DNA from: FACHB-1406 sp034189065
Lineage (GTDB): Bacteria > Cyanobacteriota > Cyanobacteriia > Cyanobacteriales > Spirulinaceae
Direction: 5' to 3'
Assembly (NCBI GenBank): GCA_034189065.1
Contig: JAXHVQ010000023.1
Coordinates: 1-54,074, forward strand
DNA length: 54,074 nt
The translations under genes and the position numbers were made by a program. The notes beneath the pieces are model-generated. The model was not told where the DNA came from, did not search any database, and was given only the letters and a program-made list of their open reading frames with translations. Numbering within the stretch: the stretch's first letter is position 1; each line of letters opens with the position of its first letter. Positions 1-8,854 of this stretch are shown piece by piece.

Positions 1-107
1 GTCATTGGTCATTGGTCATTGGTCATTGGTCATTGGTCATTGGTCATTGGTCATTGGTCATTGGTCATTGGTCATTGGTCATTGGTCATTGGTCATTGGT
101 CATTGGT
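1..107. repeat. Heptanucleotide tandem repeat (TTGGTCA)n
   Basis: About fifteen near-perfect copies of the 7-mer TTGGTCA run from the window edge to about base 107. The same unit on the other strand recurs at 4819-4895, and short remnants occur near 10250, 11520, 17060 and 35985. It is the short tandemly repeated repetitive (STRR) type known from filamentous cyanobacteria. The rest of the stretch up to the phosphate permease gene (108-271) shows no gene. Confidence 0.95.
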
Positions 108-271
108 TCTTCGCCCTAAAACTTAATACCTAAAACCTCAAGTGCATTGGTCGCTGTTTACTGTTTACTGGTCACTGTTGAGAGTGTCTCTAGGGTAGCA
201 GTCTTTGTCGCGGTCGGAGACGACGAGTCTGGCCCTCTCTTTACCGAACTGCTACCAATAAGTCGGGACGG

Positions 272-1543
272 TTAAGCTCGTAAAAGCACCCAACGCAGGA
301 AACTAAATGCGATCGCGCTTCCTAAAACGGCAATAGGTAATGTCACTGCCCAAGCCAGGATAACTGATTTTAACGTCGAAAAGCCGACTCCGGCGCGATC
401 GCGCAATAAACCAATACCGACGACGGCCCCGACGAGGGCGTGGGAGGTGGATGCGGGCAAACCGAAACGGGAGGCGAGTAAAATGGTGGCGGCGGTGGCG
501 AGTTCGGCACAGAAACCACTACTAGGCTGCAAGGCGATAATCTCTTCGCCTACTGTCGCAATGACGTTTTTCCCTTGAACGGCGAGGCCGAGGACAATTC
601 CAATGCCCCCCAGGACTAAAATCCACAATGGGACGGGGAAGGCGGTTAGGGGGACGGCTTTGGCTTGGAGGATGTAGACAATTGCTGCTAAGGGCGCGAT
701 CGCATTTCCTACATCATTAGAGCCGTGAGCGAAGGCCACCGAGCAAGCGCTTGCCACCTGAAAGCGCCCCAGCAGCCGCTCGACGACTTGCAATTGCGAT
801 TTTTCATTGTCTGAGGAATTACTGACAATTATCGCTCGTTCTAGCCCCTTCCAGCTTGCGATCGCCAACCCCAATGCGGCGAAACTTCCGGCGGCTACTG
901 AGAGGGTGTGGGGGGGAAGCGGAAGGCTGGCAAAAAGGGGACGCGCGAACAGCGTTGGGAAGACAACCACGCCAAAGATGCCAAACAACGCCGCACTCAA
1001 CCAGGGAATCCATTCCCTCAGTTGGACGACGGGATTGGGGGGGGTGAGAATCCAGCGCCGCGCGATCGCGTAAAATAGGGCTGCCATCAACCCGCTAATG
1101 AGGGGCGTTAGCACCCACGCTAAACCAATTTGTCCCAATTGCGCCCAGCGAACGGCTTGGGGGCCGGCTGCTACCCAACTAAAGCCCGCGATCGCGCCGA
1201 CAACCGCATGGGAAGAAGCCACGGGCAATCCCAGACGAGTCGCCCCTTGCAGCCAGAAACCGCAGGTTAACAGAACGGCTACCATCCCTAATAGTAACGT
1301 TTCAGGCGATCGCTCGAATAGGGCGGGGTTGACGATTTCTGTGGCGAGGGAGGAGGCAACGGCTTGAGAAAAGGCAACTGCGCCAATAAACTCTAAAATT
1401 CCGGCGACTGTGAGAGCTTGTTTTAAGGTGAGCGCTTTGGAACCGACTGAAGTTCCCATCGAATTGGCGACATCGTTCGCCCCTAAATTCCAGGCGACGA
1501 ACAGCGCTAAGCCAGCTACGAGAAATAAATACAAATTAGGCAT
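272..1543 (-). CDS. pit: Inorganic phosphate transporter, PiT family
   Basis: This 423-residue integral membrane protein belongs to the PiT family of low-affinity, cation-coupled phosphate symporters. Both halves carry the family signature: GANDVANSMGTSVGSKALT near residues 22-40 and AHGSNDVGNAIAPLAAI in the middle. The inverted duplication of about five hydrophobic helices per half is visible, with a hydrophilic region between them. The length is normal for the family. The gene reads leftward, and its ATG lies only about five bases from the end of a dispersed repeat element (1549-1685), so its promoter must lie in or beyond that element. No pst or pho genes are nearby. The family call is very secure; the exact ion specificity is inferred. 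Confidence 0.95.
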   Translation of the reverse strand: MPNLYLFLVAGLALFVAWNLGANDVANSMGTSVGSKALTLKQALTVAGILEFIGAVAFSQAVASSLATEIVNPALFERSPETLLLGMVAVLLTCGFWLQGATRLGLPVASSHAVVGAIAGFSWVAAGPQAVRWAQLGQIGLAWVLTPLISGLMAALFYAIARRWILTPPNPVVQLREWIPWLSAALFGIFGVVVFPTLFARPLFASLPLPPHTLSVAAGSFAALGLAIASWKGLERAIIVSNSSDNEKSQLQVVERLLGRFQVASACSVAFAHGSNDVGNAIAPLAAIVYILQAKAVPLTAFPVPLWILVLGGIGIVLGLAVQGKNVIATVGEEIIALQPSSGFCAELATAATILLASRFGLPASTSHALVGAVVGIGLLRDRAGVGFSTLKSVILAWAVTLPIAVLGSAIAFSFLRWVLLRA

Positions 1544-1548
1544 AATTA

Positions 1549-1685
1549 GGGCTTGCTGAATGTAGTGTTGTGGCGAGCGGGGGGAGCAGGGGATGCAGGG
1601 GAGCAGGGGATGCAGGGGATGCAGGGGATGCAGGGGGAGAACAGAAATGAATTTTTCCCGCCGAAGAGCGAAGATTTAAGCAACT
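1549..1685 (+). repeat. Dispersed MITE-like element, copy 1 (A-end half)
   Basis: The element begins GGGCTTGCTGAATG, runs through a G-rich tract (GGGGAGCAGGGGATGCA repeated) and ends in a block around 1641-1682 (ACAGAAATGAATTTTTCCCG, then CGAAGATTTAAGCAAC). That last block recurs at 37093-37137. The distal B-end seen in other copies (TGTGCAGCAAGCCCT) is missing here. Other copies lie at 3905-4055, 36955-37195, 52546-52748 and 53843-54047. It has no coding capacity. Confidence 0.7.
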
Positions 1686-1995
1686 CTGTCATATAGAATC
1701 CGCACCCATCGCCCATTATAAAAACCTCTCCGTGTCTCCCCGTCAGTCTTCGGTCAGCTACCAGGTGCTAGGTCGGCGTTCCCTTGCGTCTTGCGCCGAC
1801 GCTGCTTCCGACCTCTTTCGTCCGACGCGGGGTCTGACCGACTTAATTTAGGTCATTCAACCGGATTTTATATAACGACTGGATTGGATATCAGCCCATT
1901 GTCGCCGCCAATCAGCGCGCCAACAAGCACGACCCGCAACCTAAAAGTTGACTACAATAGTTGAAGGTTCCTAACTTTGCAAACCCCCTTACAGA
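1686..1995. other. Gene-free spacer with palindromes
   Basis: No gene is seen. A hairpin with arms GTCGGCG and CGCCGAC lies near 1773-1800 in a stretch rich in GTC/GAC palindromes. At 1849-1873 the sequence GGTCATTCAACCGGAT is followed by TTTATAT; nearly the same string occurs at 48663-48686, marking another dispersed repeat. Confidence 0.6.
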
Positions 1996-2370
1996 TTGCC
2001 TCGAATCGTGTCTAACTGTCCCCAGTGCAATCAACTCGTGGAGGCTGAAGCAATCCGCTGTCCCCACTGCAATACCGCTCTCAAGGCCTTTGGCCATCCC
2101 GGTATTCCACTTTATCAAACGACCGCCCAAACTTCTTTATGCGATAGTTGTCTCTATCACGAGGACGATACCTGTACATTTCCGCAGCGTCCCTACGCGA
2201 AAACTTGTACATTGTACTGCGATCGCGACCATCCCCCAGAACGCGAACTCGAACCCCCCATTTATCGGCAGCGAGGTTTAAGGGGATTGAAAGCGTGGTG
2301 TTTTCGCAATCGAGGGATTTTGCTAGTCATTGCGATTGTCGCCGCGAGTCTTTGGCTAGCGCTGAATTAA
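1996..2370 (+). CDS. Zinc-ribbon protein with C-terminal membrane helix
   Basis: A 124-residue protein with two CxxC knuckles at the N-terminus (NCPQCN and RCPHCN), which together form a probable zinc ribbon. A middle Cys-rich segment (CDSCLYHEDDTCTFP followed by CTLYC) may bind a second metal. One hydrophobic segment at the extreme C-terminus (GILLVIAIVAASLWLAL) would anchor it in a membrane with the zinc domain in the cytosol. The start is TTG at 1996, because an in-frame TAA lies eight codons upstream; GTG at 2008 is the alternative. The 3' end overlaps the convergent neighbour by 44 bases. The function is unknown. Confidence 0.75.
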   Translation: MPRIVSNCPQCNQLVEAEAIRCPHCNTALKAFGHPGIPLYQTTAQTSLCDSCLYHEDDTCTFPQRPYAKTCTLYCDRDHPPERELEPPIYRQRGLRGLKAWCFRNRGILLVIAIVAASLWLALN

Positions 2371-3718
2371 GGGCGAGGTCGGAGTTTTGAAGGACTGAAT
2401 TAGAGAATGGCTTGTTCTTATCTAATGTCAGTTTGATTTTTTCGACGAGAGAACCGGGTTCTTTTTTCTTAACTAATTTTTGCAACTCAGAGAGGGTGGT
2501 TTCGGCTTGGGCAATCCGCTTCATTAAGGCCTGACGGTTTTCGGGAATATCAAACGGCTCGCTCTCCTCCTCTTCAATAGAATCGATCGCACCCATTTTC
2601 TCGATGTAAACTTGTTGTTCGAGTTCGACGAGGGCTGCTTCTGCCTGTTCGATTTCGCGAATTAAAGACCGGGCAGAAAGGGTTCCTGCGTGGGCGGATT
2701 CAGTTAATTCTTCAATGCGCATTCGGAAACTATCTGCGACGCGATCGGTTTTTTCTGCGGCATCGTAGGTTTGGCTGACTAATTTAGTGATTTCAACAGT
2801 GATTTGACTAAAACCGTTTAACTCGGAACTGGTTTGATTGGCAACAATGGCTGCTTGAACGGCGAGATGCTTGACGCGACGGCTCACTTCTTCAATCAGT
2901 TTGGACGTTTCTCGAATCATTCTAATTTCTTCTCCGAGTAAGCGACCAATTTTGACAATTTCTGTCGTATTTTGACAGATGGCATCAACCCCCGCAAAGG
3001 TCGCAGCAAATGCTTTTTTCCCTTCGGAGGAGAGGAGACTACCGATGCGAATTAAGCGTTTATTGAACTGAGAAATTTCTCGGGCTTGGTCGAGCAACTC
3101 TAATTGTTGAGTTTCCAACAGGAGATTTCGCTCTTGAATGACTTTTTTTTGATTTTCCAGGAGTTTTACGTACTCGGTAACTTTACGTTGTTCTTGTTTG
3201 AGACATTGGATGTAATGTTGAGTTGCCGATCGCTGTTGATGAATTCCGAGTTTAACAAAGTCTAAAAGATAAGACTGCGCCTGCGTCAGCATCGCGAGAT
3301 CGGCTAAAAAAAAGGCTTTAAAATCGGGATAGGCGGGATCGGTAAAAACCACAATCAAGGGATCGTTCGCGTCTTCCGGTTCCCGACGTAGCGCGATCCG
3401 AATCGCTGTTTCAATTTTTTCGGTGCTGGCAAGTTGGAGAACGCTAGCTTTGAATTTATCGGAATTAATGAGATTGCCAATGGGTTGCTTGAGAAAAGCT
3501 TTTCGGCTTCTGGAGCGACCGATTTGTTCGTAAAACTTGCGTCGAGAGATCGCACCTAGCACTCGCGAAGCATCTGCGACAATTGCCCCCGGTAGATCCA
3601 AACGTCGCTCGAAGTGATGTAAGAGCGCTTCTCCTAAAGTCGCCGGACTGACCTGGAAGTCGCACAAGGGTAAATCTCCCAAGGTTGACTCTGGCGTAAT
3701 TTGAGGCAGATTCTTCAT
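2327..3718 (-). CDS. Soluble MCP-like coiled-coil signalling protein
   Basis: A 463-residue protein without a signal peptide or membrane helix. Residues about 1-150 form a globular domain with the string SRRKFYEQIGRSRSRKAF, which resembles the CBS-like input regions of some bacterial signalling proteins. After that the protein is almost all helical coiled coil. The stretch around VKHLAVQAAIVANQTSSELNG resembles the antiparallel coiled-coil signalling domain of methyl-accepting chemotaxis proteins, although the central hairpin tip is not a textbook match. A cytosolic sensor or scaffold is the likely role. No che genes are adjacent. It overlaps the 3' end of the zinc-ribbon gene, and a dispersed repeat lies upstream of its start. 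The architecture is seen; the function is inferred. Confidence 0.75.
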   Translation of the reverse strand: MKNLPQITPESTLGDLPLCDFQVSPATLGEALLHHFERRLDLPGAIVADASRVLGAISRRKFYEQIGRSRSRKAFLKQPIGNLINSDKFKASVLQLASTEKIETAIRIALRREPEDANDPLIVVFTDPAYPDFKAFFLADLAMLTQAQSYLLDFVKLGIHQQRSATQHYIQCLKQEQRKVTEYVKLLENQKKVIQERNLLLETQQLELLDQAREISQFNKRLIRIGSLLSSEGKKAFAATFAGVDAICQNTTEIVKIGRLLGEEIRMIRETSKLIEEVSRRVKHLAVQAAIVANQTSSELNGFSQITVEITKLVSQTYDAAEKTDRVADSFRMRIEELTESAHAGTLSARSLIREIEQAEAALVELEQQVYIEKMGAIDSIEEEESEPFDIPENRQALMKRIAQAETTLSELQKLVKKKEPGSLVEKIKLTLDKNKPFSNSVLQNSDLALNSALAKDSRRQSQ

Positions 3719-3904
3719 TACCCTGTAGGACTGGCGCTGCTGAGGTTGGCGAGGGATGCACGTTCTCCCTATCTCTACTATAAGTTTTACATTGTTCGTC
3801 CCAATTCGGCGTTTATTTTAGACATTTTTGCGGTTCTTGCGTTAATAGTTTTTACACCCTACAGAGAAAATTCCGCGCGATCGCGTTTGGGGTGTGGGAA
3901 CCCG

Positions 3905-4055
3905 AGGGAGCAGGGGAGCAGGGGATGCAGGGGGAGCAGGGGAAGCGGGGGGGAATTGTATTTAATTTTTAATTTTTAATTTTTAATTTTTAAGCAACCT
4001 TAATACACCTCGCTCGCATTGATTAATAGGGTTTCAGCTTTGTGCAGCAAGCCCT
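3905..4055 (+). repeat. Dispersed MITE-like element, copy 2 (with B-end)
   Basis: It contains a G-rich tract, then GGGAATTGTATTTAATTTTT with four (A/T)-rich TTTTTAA repeats, then TAAGCAACCTTAATACACC, and ends in GTTTCAGCTTTGTGCAGCA followed by AGCCCT. The same B-end appears at 37169-37195 and, inverted, at 52546 and 53843. It sits between the start of the MCP-like gene and the end of ridA. The remaining gap (3719-4236) shows nothing else convincing. Confidence 0.7.
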
Positions 4056-4236
4056 AGTTATTCCTAAAAATGCGGGAGATTCAGGGAGATGGAAAGGACG
4101 GTTGAAGCTTAACCGAATTTGAGGCGATCGCACCTCTCATGGAAGGATAAATAGACATCTCCAGAAATGAACCTGAAACCCTTGCCTTGTTGGGGTTGAA
4201 TCTGGATTAATGGAGATGTTTAATGACTCGTTCCTC

Positions 4237-4629
4237 CTAACCTTTGACCGCAATACAGTCAATTTCAACCCATACGCCCTTGGGGAGGCGGGACACTTCA
4301 ACGCAAGCGCGAGCAGGGGCGGTTGCTTCGTTGAAGTATTGGGCGTAAACTTGATTAACGGCGGCAAAATGATTGATATCGCTTAAAAAAACCGTTGTTT
4401 TAACCACATCTTCCCAGCTCGCTTTAGCCTCAATTAAAATAGCTTCGAGGTTGGCCATAACTTGTTGCGTTTGTCGGGTAATATCGTCAGTACCGACAAT
4501 TTCCCCCGTTTCAGGATTCAGGGGAATTTGACCGGCAACAAAAATCATTTGTCCGGCAGCCGCGATCGCTTGATTGTACGGTCCGACAGGGGCGGGGGCG
4601 CGATCGGTTTGAATAATAGTTTTGGGCAT
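4237..4629 (-). CDS. ridA: RidA family enamine/imine deaminase
   Basis: A 130-residue protein of the RidA (YjgF/YER057c/UK114) family, which hydrolyses reactive 2-aminoacrylate and related enamines released by PLP enzymes to keto acids and ammonia. Full family length is present: the N-terminal APAPVGPYNQAI motif, the central FVAGQIPLNPETGEIVG, and the C-terminal signature with the catalytic Arg107 in APARACVEVSRLPKG and Glu122 in VEIDCIAV. RidA works as a cytosolic trimer. It is a single gene, flanked on both sides by repeat-filled spacers, so no operon partner is indicated. The assignment is secure. Confidence 0.95.
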   Translation of the reverse strand: MPKTIIQTDRAPAPVGPYNQAIAAAGQMIFVAGQIPLNPETGEIVGTDDITRQTQQVMANLEAILIEAKASWEDVVKTTVFLSDINHFAAVNQVYAQYFNEATAPARACVEVSRLPKGVWVEIDCIAVKG

Positions 4630-4896
4630 TGGGGAAGAATGGAAGAATGGGAGAATAGAAGAAGTAGGGGCACGGCATTTTCTAACTTTAAGTTCAATAC
4701 AAAAACGTTACTCCTCGCCGTGCCCCGGTTCGGGCAGAATGGGAGAATGGAAGAATTCAGAAGGAGAGAATTCAGAATAGAAGAATTCAGAAGGGGAGTA
4801 TTTGAGATTAAGATAATCATGACCAATGACCAATGACCAATGACCAATGACCAATGACCAATGACCAATGACCAATGACCAATGACCAATCGCCAA
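4630..4896. repeat. Spacer of GAAGAAT-type repeats and (ATGACCA)n array
   Basis: The spacer is built from degenerate GGGAGAATAGAAGAATTCAG units (about 4630-4800) followed by about ten copies of ATGACCA at 4819-4890, the complement of the array at the window start. Copies of the first unit also fill 8697-8810, 6915-6950, 41940-41960 and 53768-53805. The array stops just beside the stop codon of the GTPase gene (4897-4899). No gene is present. Confidence 0.9.
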
Positions 4897-6819
4897 TCAA
4901 GAATTCAAATAATATTCTACACGCTTGCGCAACTGTTCGACGCTCAAATCCCTTGTCCAATATTCAACTAACCCATGACCGAAAGCCCAGGCGTTGCGAT
5001 CGGGCGTACTGGGATTTTCTAACAATAGCGGCCATAACGACAACAGGTCAAAATTGAGCTTTTCTGAATCGCCTGCATTCAACAGCGAAAAGAGATCGTA
5101 GGCCATTTGTAACTTGCCAATGACGACCGGCAATTGTTCGACGGGAATTTGGTCGGCGAGGATATAAGCCAGGGTGGGCGAACCGGAGGTCAAGGTTGAA
5201 ATAAACTGGAGGACGGGACTTTTCAATAAAGCGGTTAATCCTTGGGCGGTGGACATTTGGAAGGTGTAGCGGTCGATAATTTGGGCGGCGGCAATGGTGC
5301 GAGAGTCGAGATCGCGCAAAAAGCGGGCGAGGCGCAGTTGTTTGGCGGGCGCGATCGCATCCAGTAATGCTTTTGAAAGTTCGTCGGCGTTCCAAGCAGT
5401 CCGCCCAGTTTTGAGGTCGGCGGCTACCACTGGCAGAACGCTGTTGCAAAACTCGCCCAACTGCTCGGCACGATACTGGGTCGCTTCTCTAATGGACTTC
5501 TCCTTGGGACGCTTGCCCCATTGCCAGTCGTAGGGCGGGTTCCACTCGCGAATCGGCCTCAAGCGATCCACTTGGGTTACAACGGCGATCGCGGGCAATT
5601 CTGTCTCATTCTCTCTCAAATCTTTAAGAAAATCCGCATCCATTTGCAACGCGGGATCGAGGGCGGGCGTAACCAATAACAGGAGGTCGGCATTGCTGGC
5701 GTAGTCGAGAACGAGGTCTCGCAAGTCGCTGCGGTTGACCTGTTCGTAGCCAGGAGTATCCCACAGCGTCAGACTTTCGGCAGTGTCACTTTGCCAATGG
5801 TAATTTTGGATGCGATCGGTACTGGGTAAAACATCGACTTCGGCTTTATCGCTTTGAAAAAGGGTATTAATTAAACTGCTTTTTCCCGCGCCCGTGCGTC
5901 CGACGAGTAAAATGTTGACGGGTTTTTGTTCGACGGCTTCTACCGGTTCGGCTTGGGCGAGGATGTCGCGTAGGGTTTGGGTTTTGGCTTTGGGGAGAGA
6001 GGGTGTTGTCGCCGTCGCTGTCATTCCCGGCAGTACCCCGCCGCCATACAGGGCAACCGCTTGACGGGCGAGGTTGCGCAAGGCGGCTTCTCGTAAAGAT
6101 TGACCTAAGTTAACTAACAGTTGCCGCTCGGCGCGATCGCTTGTTTTTTTGCTGGCGGTTTGGGTAACAGCGACGGCGGGGTTGATAACCCATTGCGCCC
6201 AATTCCACACTTTCCAGAGTTTGCGCGCCGACGGTTCGAGTTTGCGATACACCTCGTAGGCTTGGTACGCTTGACCGACGGTAACTTGATTGAGGGCTGG
6301 GGAAAGTTGACTCATCCAGCGATTGAGGTCTTCGGTGGTTCCTTGAATTAAGCCGTAAGCTTGGGGGATGTAAATATTGAGGAGGGGATATTTAACTTCG
6401 GGATGGTAGATGTGGGCGATCGCGACGACGAGTTCCTGGCATCGCTGCCAAAACGTCCCCCAATCTTCCCACAACGGCGGGTCGTCTTGTGTTGACTTTA
6501 GCACTGTAGAAAGTGCGCTTTCTGCCTGTTGGGTGGCTTCTTCGGAGGCTGGGACTGTGGGGTCTGCCTCTCCAACGGCTTCAATTTGTTCGAGTTCTGC
6601 ATCGGCCCGGGCGAGGGCGGTTTCGAGGCTGGAAATGACGGGGTTCGTCCACCGCACCAATAGCCATCGCCAGCCGACTAAAATGAGGGTGAAAATTGCC
6701 CAAATCCAGTTGAGACCCCAGGCATGAATTTGGAATCCCGCCGCGACGAGTAGAAAGAGAACGACGGCCGCGATCGGCGTTGCGAGTATAGCCCATTGCC
6801 ACGATTTTAATTGGAGCAT
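4897..6819 (-). CDS. Membrane-anchored dynamin/Era-like GTPase
   Basis: A 640-residue GTPase. Two hydrophobic helices near the N-terminus (residues about 8-28 and 33-51) anchor it, followed by an acidic linker and a helical region. The G domain begins near residue 300: G1 GRTGAGKSS, G3 DTPGYE and G4 TQVD are all present. The C-terminal 200 residues are helical and resemble the region after the G domain in the MMR_HSR1/DUF697-type GTPases common in cyanobacteria. Its role is unknown; membrane remodelling or stress functions are proposed for relatives. It is a lone gene with repeats on both sides. Nucleotide binding is well supported by motifs; the biological role is not. Confidence 0.85.
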   Translation of the reverse strand: MLQLKSWQWAILATPIAAVVLFLLVAAGFQIHAWGLNWIWAIFTLILVGWRWLLVRWTNPVISSLETALARADAELEQIEAVGEADPTVPASEEATQQAESALSTVLKSTQDDPPLWEDWGTFWQRCQELVVAIAHIYHPEVKYPLLNIYIPQAYGLIQGTTEDLNRWMSQLSPALNQVTVGQAYQAYEVYRKLEPSARKLWKVWNWAQWVINPAVAVTQTASKKTSDRAERQLLVNLGQSLREAALRNLARQAVALYGGGVLPGMTATATTPSLPKAKTQTLRDILAQAEPVEAVEQKPVNILLVGRTGAGKSSLINTLFQSDKAEVDVLPSTDRIQNYHWQSDTAESLTLWDTPGYEQVNRSDLRDLVLDYASNADLLLLVTPALDPALQMDADFLKDLRENETELPAIAVVTQVDRLRPIREWNPPYDWQWGKRPKEKSIREATQYRAEQLGEFCNSVLPVVAADLKTGRTAWNADELSKALLDAIAPAKQLRLARFLRDLDSRTIAAAQIIDRYTFQMSTAQGLTALLKSPVLQFISTLTSGSPTLAYILADQIPVEQLPVVIGKLQMAYDLFSLLNAGDSEKLNFDLLSLWPLLLENPSTPDRNAWAFGHGLVEYWTRDLSVEQLRKRVEYYLNS

Positions 6820-7250
6820 TTTACCCTACATCTGCACGAGCAATATTGTTTTTTCTATCATATATTACATCTTCTTTTAAGTTAAGAAATTCTCGTTTAG
6901 GGGAGAATTTACTAATTTGGAATGGAAGAATTTAGAATATGAGAATTTAGAAATGACGCTGATTTAAGAGCACCGAAATCAATTTCGGGCTAAAAGCTAA
7001 AACCCGTTAAAACGGGTTGAGAATCTAGACAAATCGAATTTTTATACCAATTCTCGCTCGCAATGGCGACAGATGGATTGCCCCGCCACCTCATTATCCC
7101 ATCAATCATCTATAGTCAACTTTATAGCGTTTTCAAATGAAACGTAAACAATAAATGGCCCAGAATTTAAATCCATCGCGCGCTCTCTCCGGGACGTTCA
7201 ATTTGTAGGGACGTTCAATTGAACGTCCCTACTCCCGCCGATCGCCTCGC
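6820..7250. other. 431-bp spacer with palindromic repeats
   Basis: No gene is seen. AACCCGTT/AACGGGTT forms a short hairpin around 7001-7018. A perfect 28-bp palindrome with arms GTAGGGACGTTCAA fills 7205-7232, listed separately. Degenerate GAATTTAGAA units lie near 6920-6955. The central part is AT-rich and could hold the promoter of the GTPase gene. Confidence 0.6.
7205..7232. repeat. Perfect 28-bp palindrome, GTAGGGACGTT family
   Basis: Two 14-base arms, GTAGGGACGTTCAA and its exact complement, form an uninterrupted palindrome just downstream of the DUF4335 gene. Related palindromes with the same outer arm occur at 32993-33020 (centre ATATAT) and 46759-46786 (centre CAATTG, two changes in one arm). 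Confidence 0.9.
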
Positions 7251-8696
7251 CTACAACCCGCGCACGGGACTCACTTCTAGTACGCCGCTAGGCTTAAACA
7301 CGACTTTAAATTGAGCCAAAGGTTCTTGGGGGACGAGATTTTCTCCTTCCTCAATTCCCGCCGCTTCTGGATTGACTAAATCGGGGAGGGGAGTTTCATC
7401 CGCAAAATCGTAGGCAGCTTGATTGTCCGGTTCGTAATCGGCGATCGCGCCCTCTTCCGTCACGCCCACCCGAAACACCAAATCGTCGTCGTAGGAAGGC
7501 ACTCCCTCCCAATCTTCGCGAATGCGATCGTAGAGTTCTTCGTTCAAACGCCTCAACGCAGAACGATCCTCAATTTCTGGACCGAGGGTGGGTTCGCCCT
7601 GATAGCCAAACCAAGGGCTGGTTTGCAAAACAGAACGGTCGGTAAAAACGACGCGAAAATCGGCAATTTCCTCTTTTTCGCCCAAATCCGTCGGCGTGTA
7701 GCGCAAATCGGGCAGCGGCGTGCGTTCGGCGGCATTTTCGGGGGTATCCTCAACCGGTTCAAAAGCGACAATTGCGCCCCCTCGCGCCACAGAAACGCGA
7801 TATTCAAGATCGCGATCGATGCGATCGCGATCCTCCCAAGCCTCATCCAACTGCCTGCGCAAATCGCGTTCGATAAAACGAACCGTCGTGGGATCGGTAA
7901 TTTGGGAAGCGCGCGCGATCGCTTCCTCAATTTCTTCTGCTGAAAGCGACTCTTCCGACGATTCAGCAGAAGGCGATTCTTCCGATGACGGCGTTGAACG
8001 TTCGACGGGAGTGGGAGGGGCCCCAGCCACAGGTTCTTCGTCAGGAGAGGGAGTTTCTTCCCCTTCAACCTGTTCTTGTTCGGCGGGTTTAGGTTCCTCG
8101 ATCTGTTGGGGAATGGGCAGCATAAACAGCGCAACCGCCGCCACTGCCAAACTCGCCACGCCCAAAATCGCCGGGGCGGTACGCTGGGCGACGGGAATAT
8201 CCGCCTTACGATAGCGGCGACTGACGGGGGTAAGGGCCACTGTCAAATCGGGTAGCGTGCGACTGTCGGCTAACAACTGATCGATGGCCTCCACCAAATC
8301 AAACAGTTGTACGGTATTTAGGTCGAGAGAAACCGGTTCTGGGGTTCCTCCCCCTGCGTTGGCATCGGCTTCGGGGTGCCAAACTAAATGATGGATGTGA
8401 GAATCTTCGCCGCGCGTAAAACTGACAATTTGCGACCCTTCGTCGTGGGCGGAAGGATGGCGAATACCGCTTAAAAATTCTTGAGCGTAGGCGCTGACCG
8501 AACGAGTTAAACTATTGAGGAACTCTCGTCCGCCACTCAAGCGGCGATCGACCCCCGCAAAGATACACTCTGCACTAAAGGCAGTTGAGAGTAACGGTCG
8601 TCCGACTTCAACCGTTCCCTGACCCATTGCGTCGCTAAGTCCCTCCACGACGAGGGTACAGTTGGGCAAGCTATACTGACGGCGAATTGTTGTCAT
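7251..8696 (-). CDS. DUF4335 family membrane protein
   Basis: A 481-residue cyanobacterial protein that I place in the DUF4335 family from its N-terminus (RQYSLPNCTLVVEGLSDA). Residues 1-165 form a globular domain. One membrane helix follows (about 176-195, LGVASLAVAAVALFMLPI), then a long Pro/Glu/Ser-rich linker. The C-terminal half is an internal duplication: two repeats each run from a basic-acidic helix through a VSV/VGV strand with EGAI or GGAI, a TPLPDL turn and a VVF...VSP ending. The neighbour transcribed just before it is the DUF3038 protein, the usual partner of this family in cyanobacteria. The function is unknown; the pairing suggests a shared membrane complex. Confidence 0.8.
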   Translation of the reverse strand: MTTIRRQYSLPNCTLVVEGLSDAMGQGTVEVGRPLLSTAFSAECIFAGVDRRLSGGREFLNSLTRSVSAYAQEFLSGIRHPSAHDEGSQIVSFTRGEDSHIHHLVWHPEADANAGGGTPEPVSLDLNTVQLFDLVEAIDQLLADSRTLPDLTVALTPVSRRYRKADIPVAQRTAPAILGVASLAVAAVALFMLPIPQQIEEPKPAEQEQVEGEETPSPDEEPVAGAPPTPVERSTPSSEESPSAESSEESLSAEEIEEAIARASQITDPTTVRFIERDLRRQLDEAWEDRDRIDRDLEYRVSVARGGAIVAFEPVEDTPENAAERTPLPDLRYTPTDLGEKEEIADFRVVFTDRSVLQTSPWFGYQGEPTLGPEIEDRSALRRLNEELYDRIREDWEGVPSYDDDLVFRVGVTEEGAIADYEPDNQAAYDFADETPLPDLVNPEAAGIEEGENLVPQEPLAQFKVVFKPSGVLEVSPVRGL

Positions 8697-8854
8697 TGTG
8701 GAAGAATGGGAGAATGGGAGAATAGAAGAATTCAGAATGGGAGAATGGGAGAATTTAGAATGGAAGAATAGAAGAATTCAGAATGGAAGAATAGAAGAAT
8801 TCAGAATCCAGAACTCATCACTCAAAACTCAGCACTCTGAACCCCGAACTCTTC
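8697..8854. repeat. GAAGAATGGGAGAAT and CTCAAAACTCAG repeat spacer
   Basis: Degenerate tandem units of GGAGAATAGAAGAATTCAGAAT are followed by AACTCATCACTCAAAACTCAG-type units up to 8850. The second type is the same text found inside the purL coding region at 39196-39360. No gene is present. Confidence 0.85.

Noticed and set aside
1..107. Possible CRISPR array from the regular repeats
   Set aside because: The repeats are contiguous heptamers with no spacers, and no cas genes are in the window.
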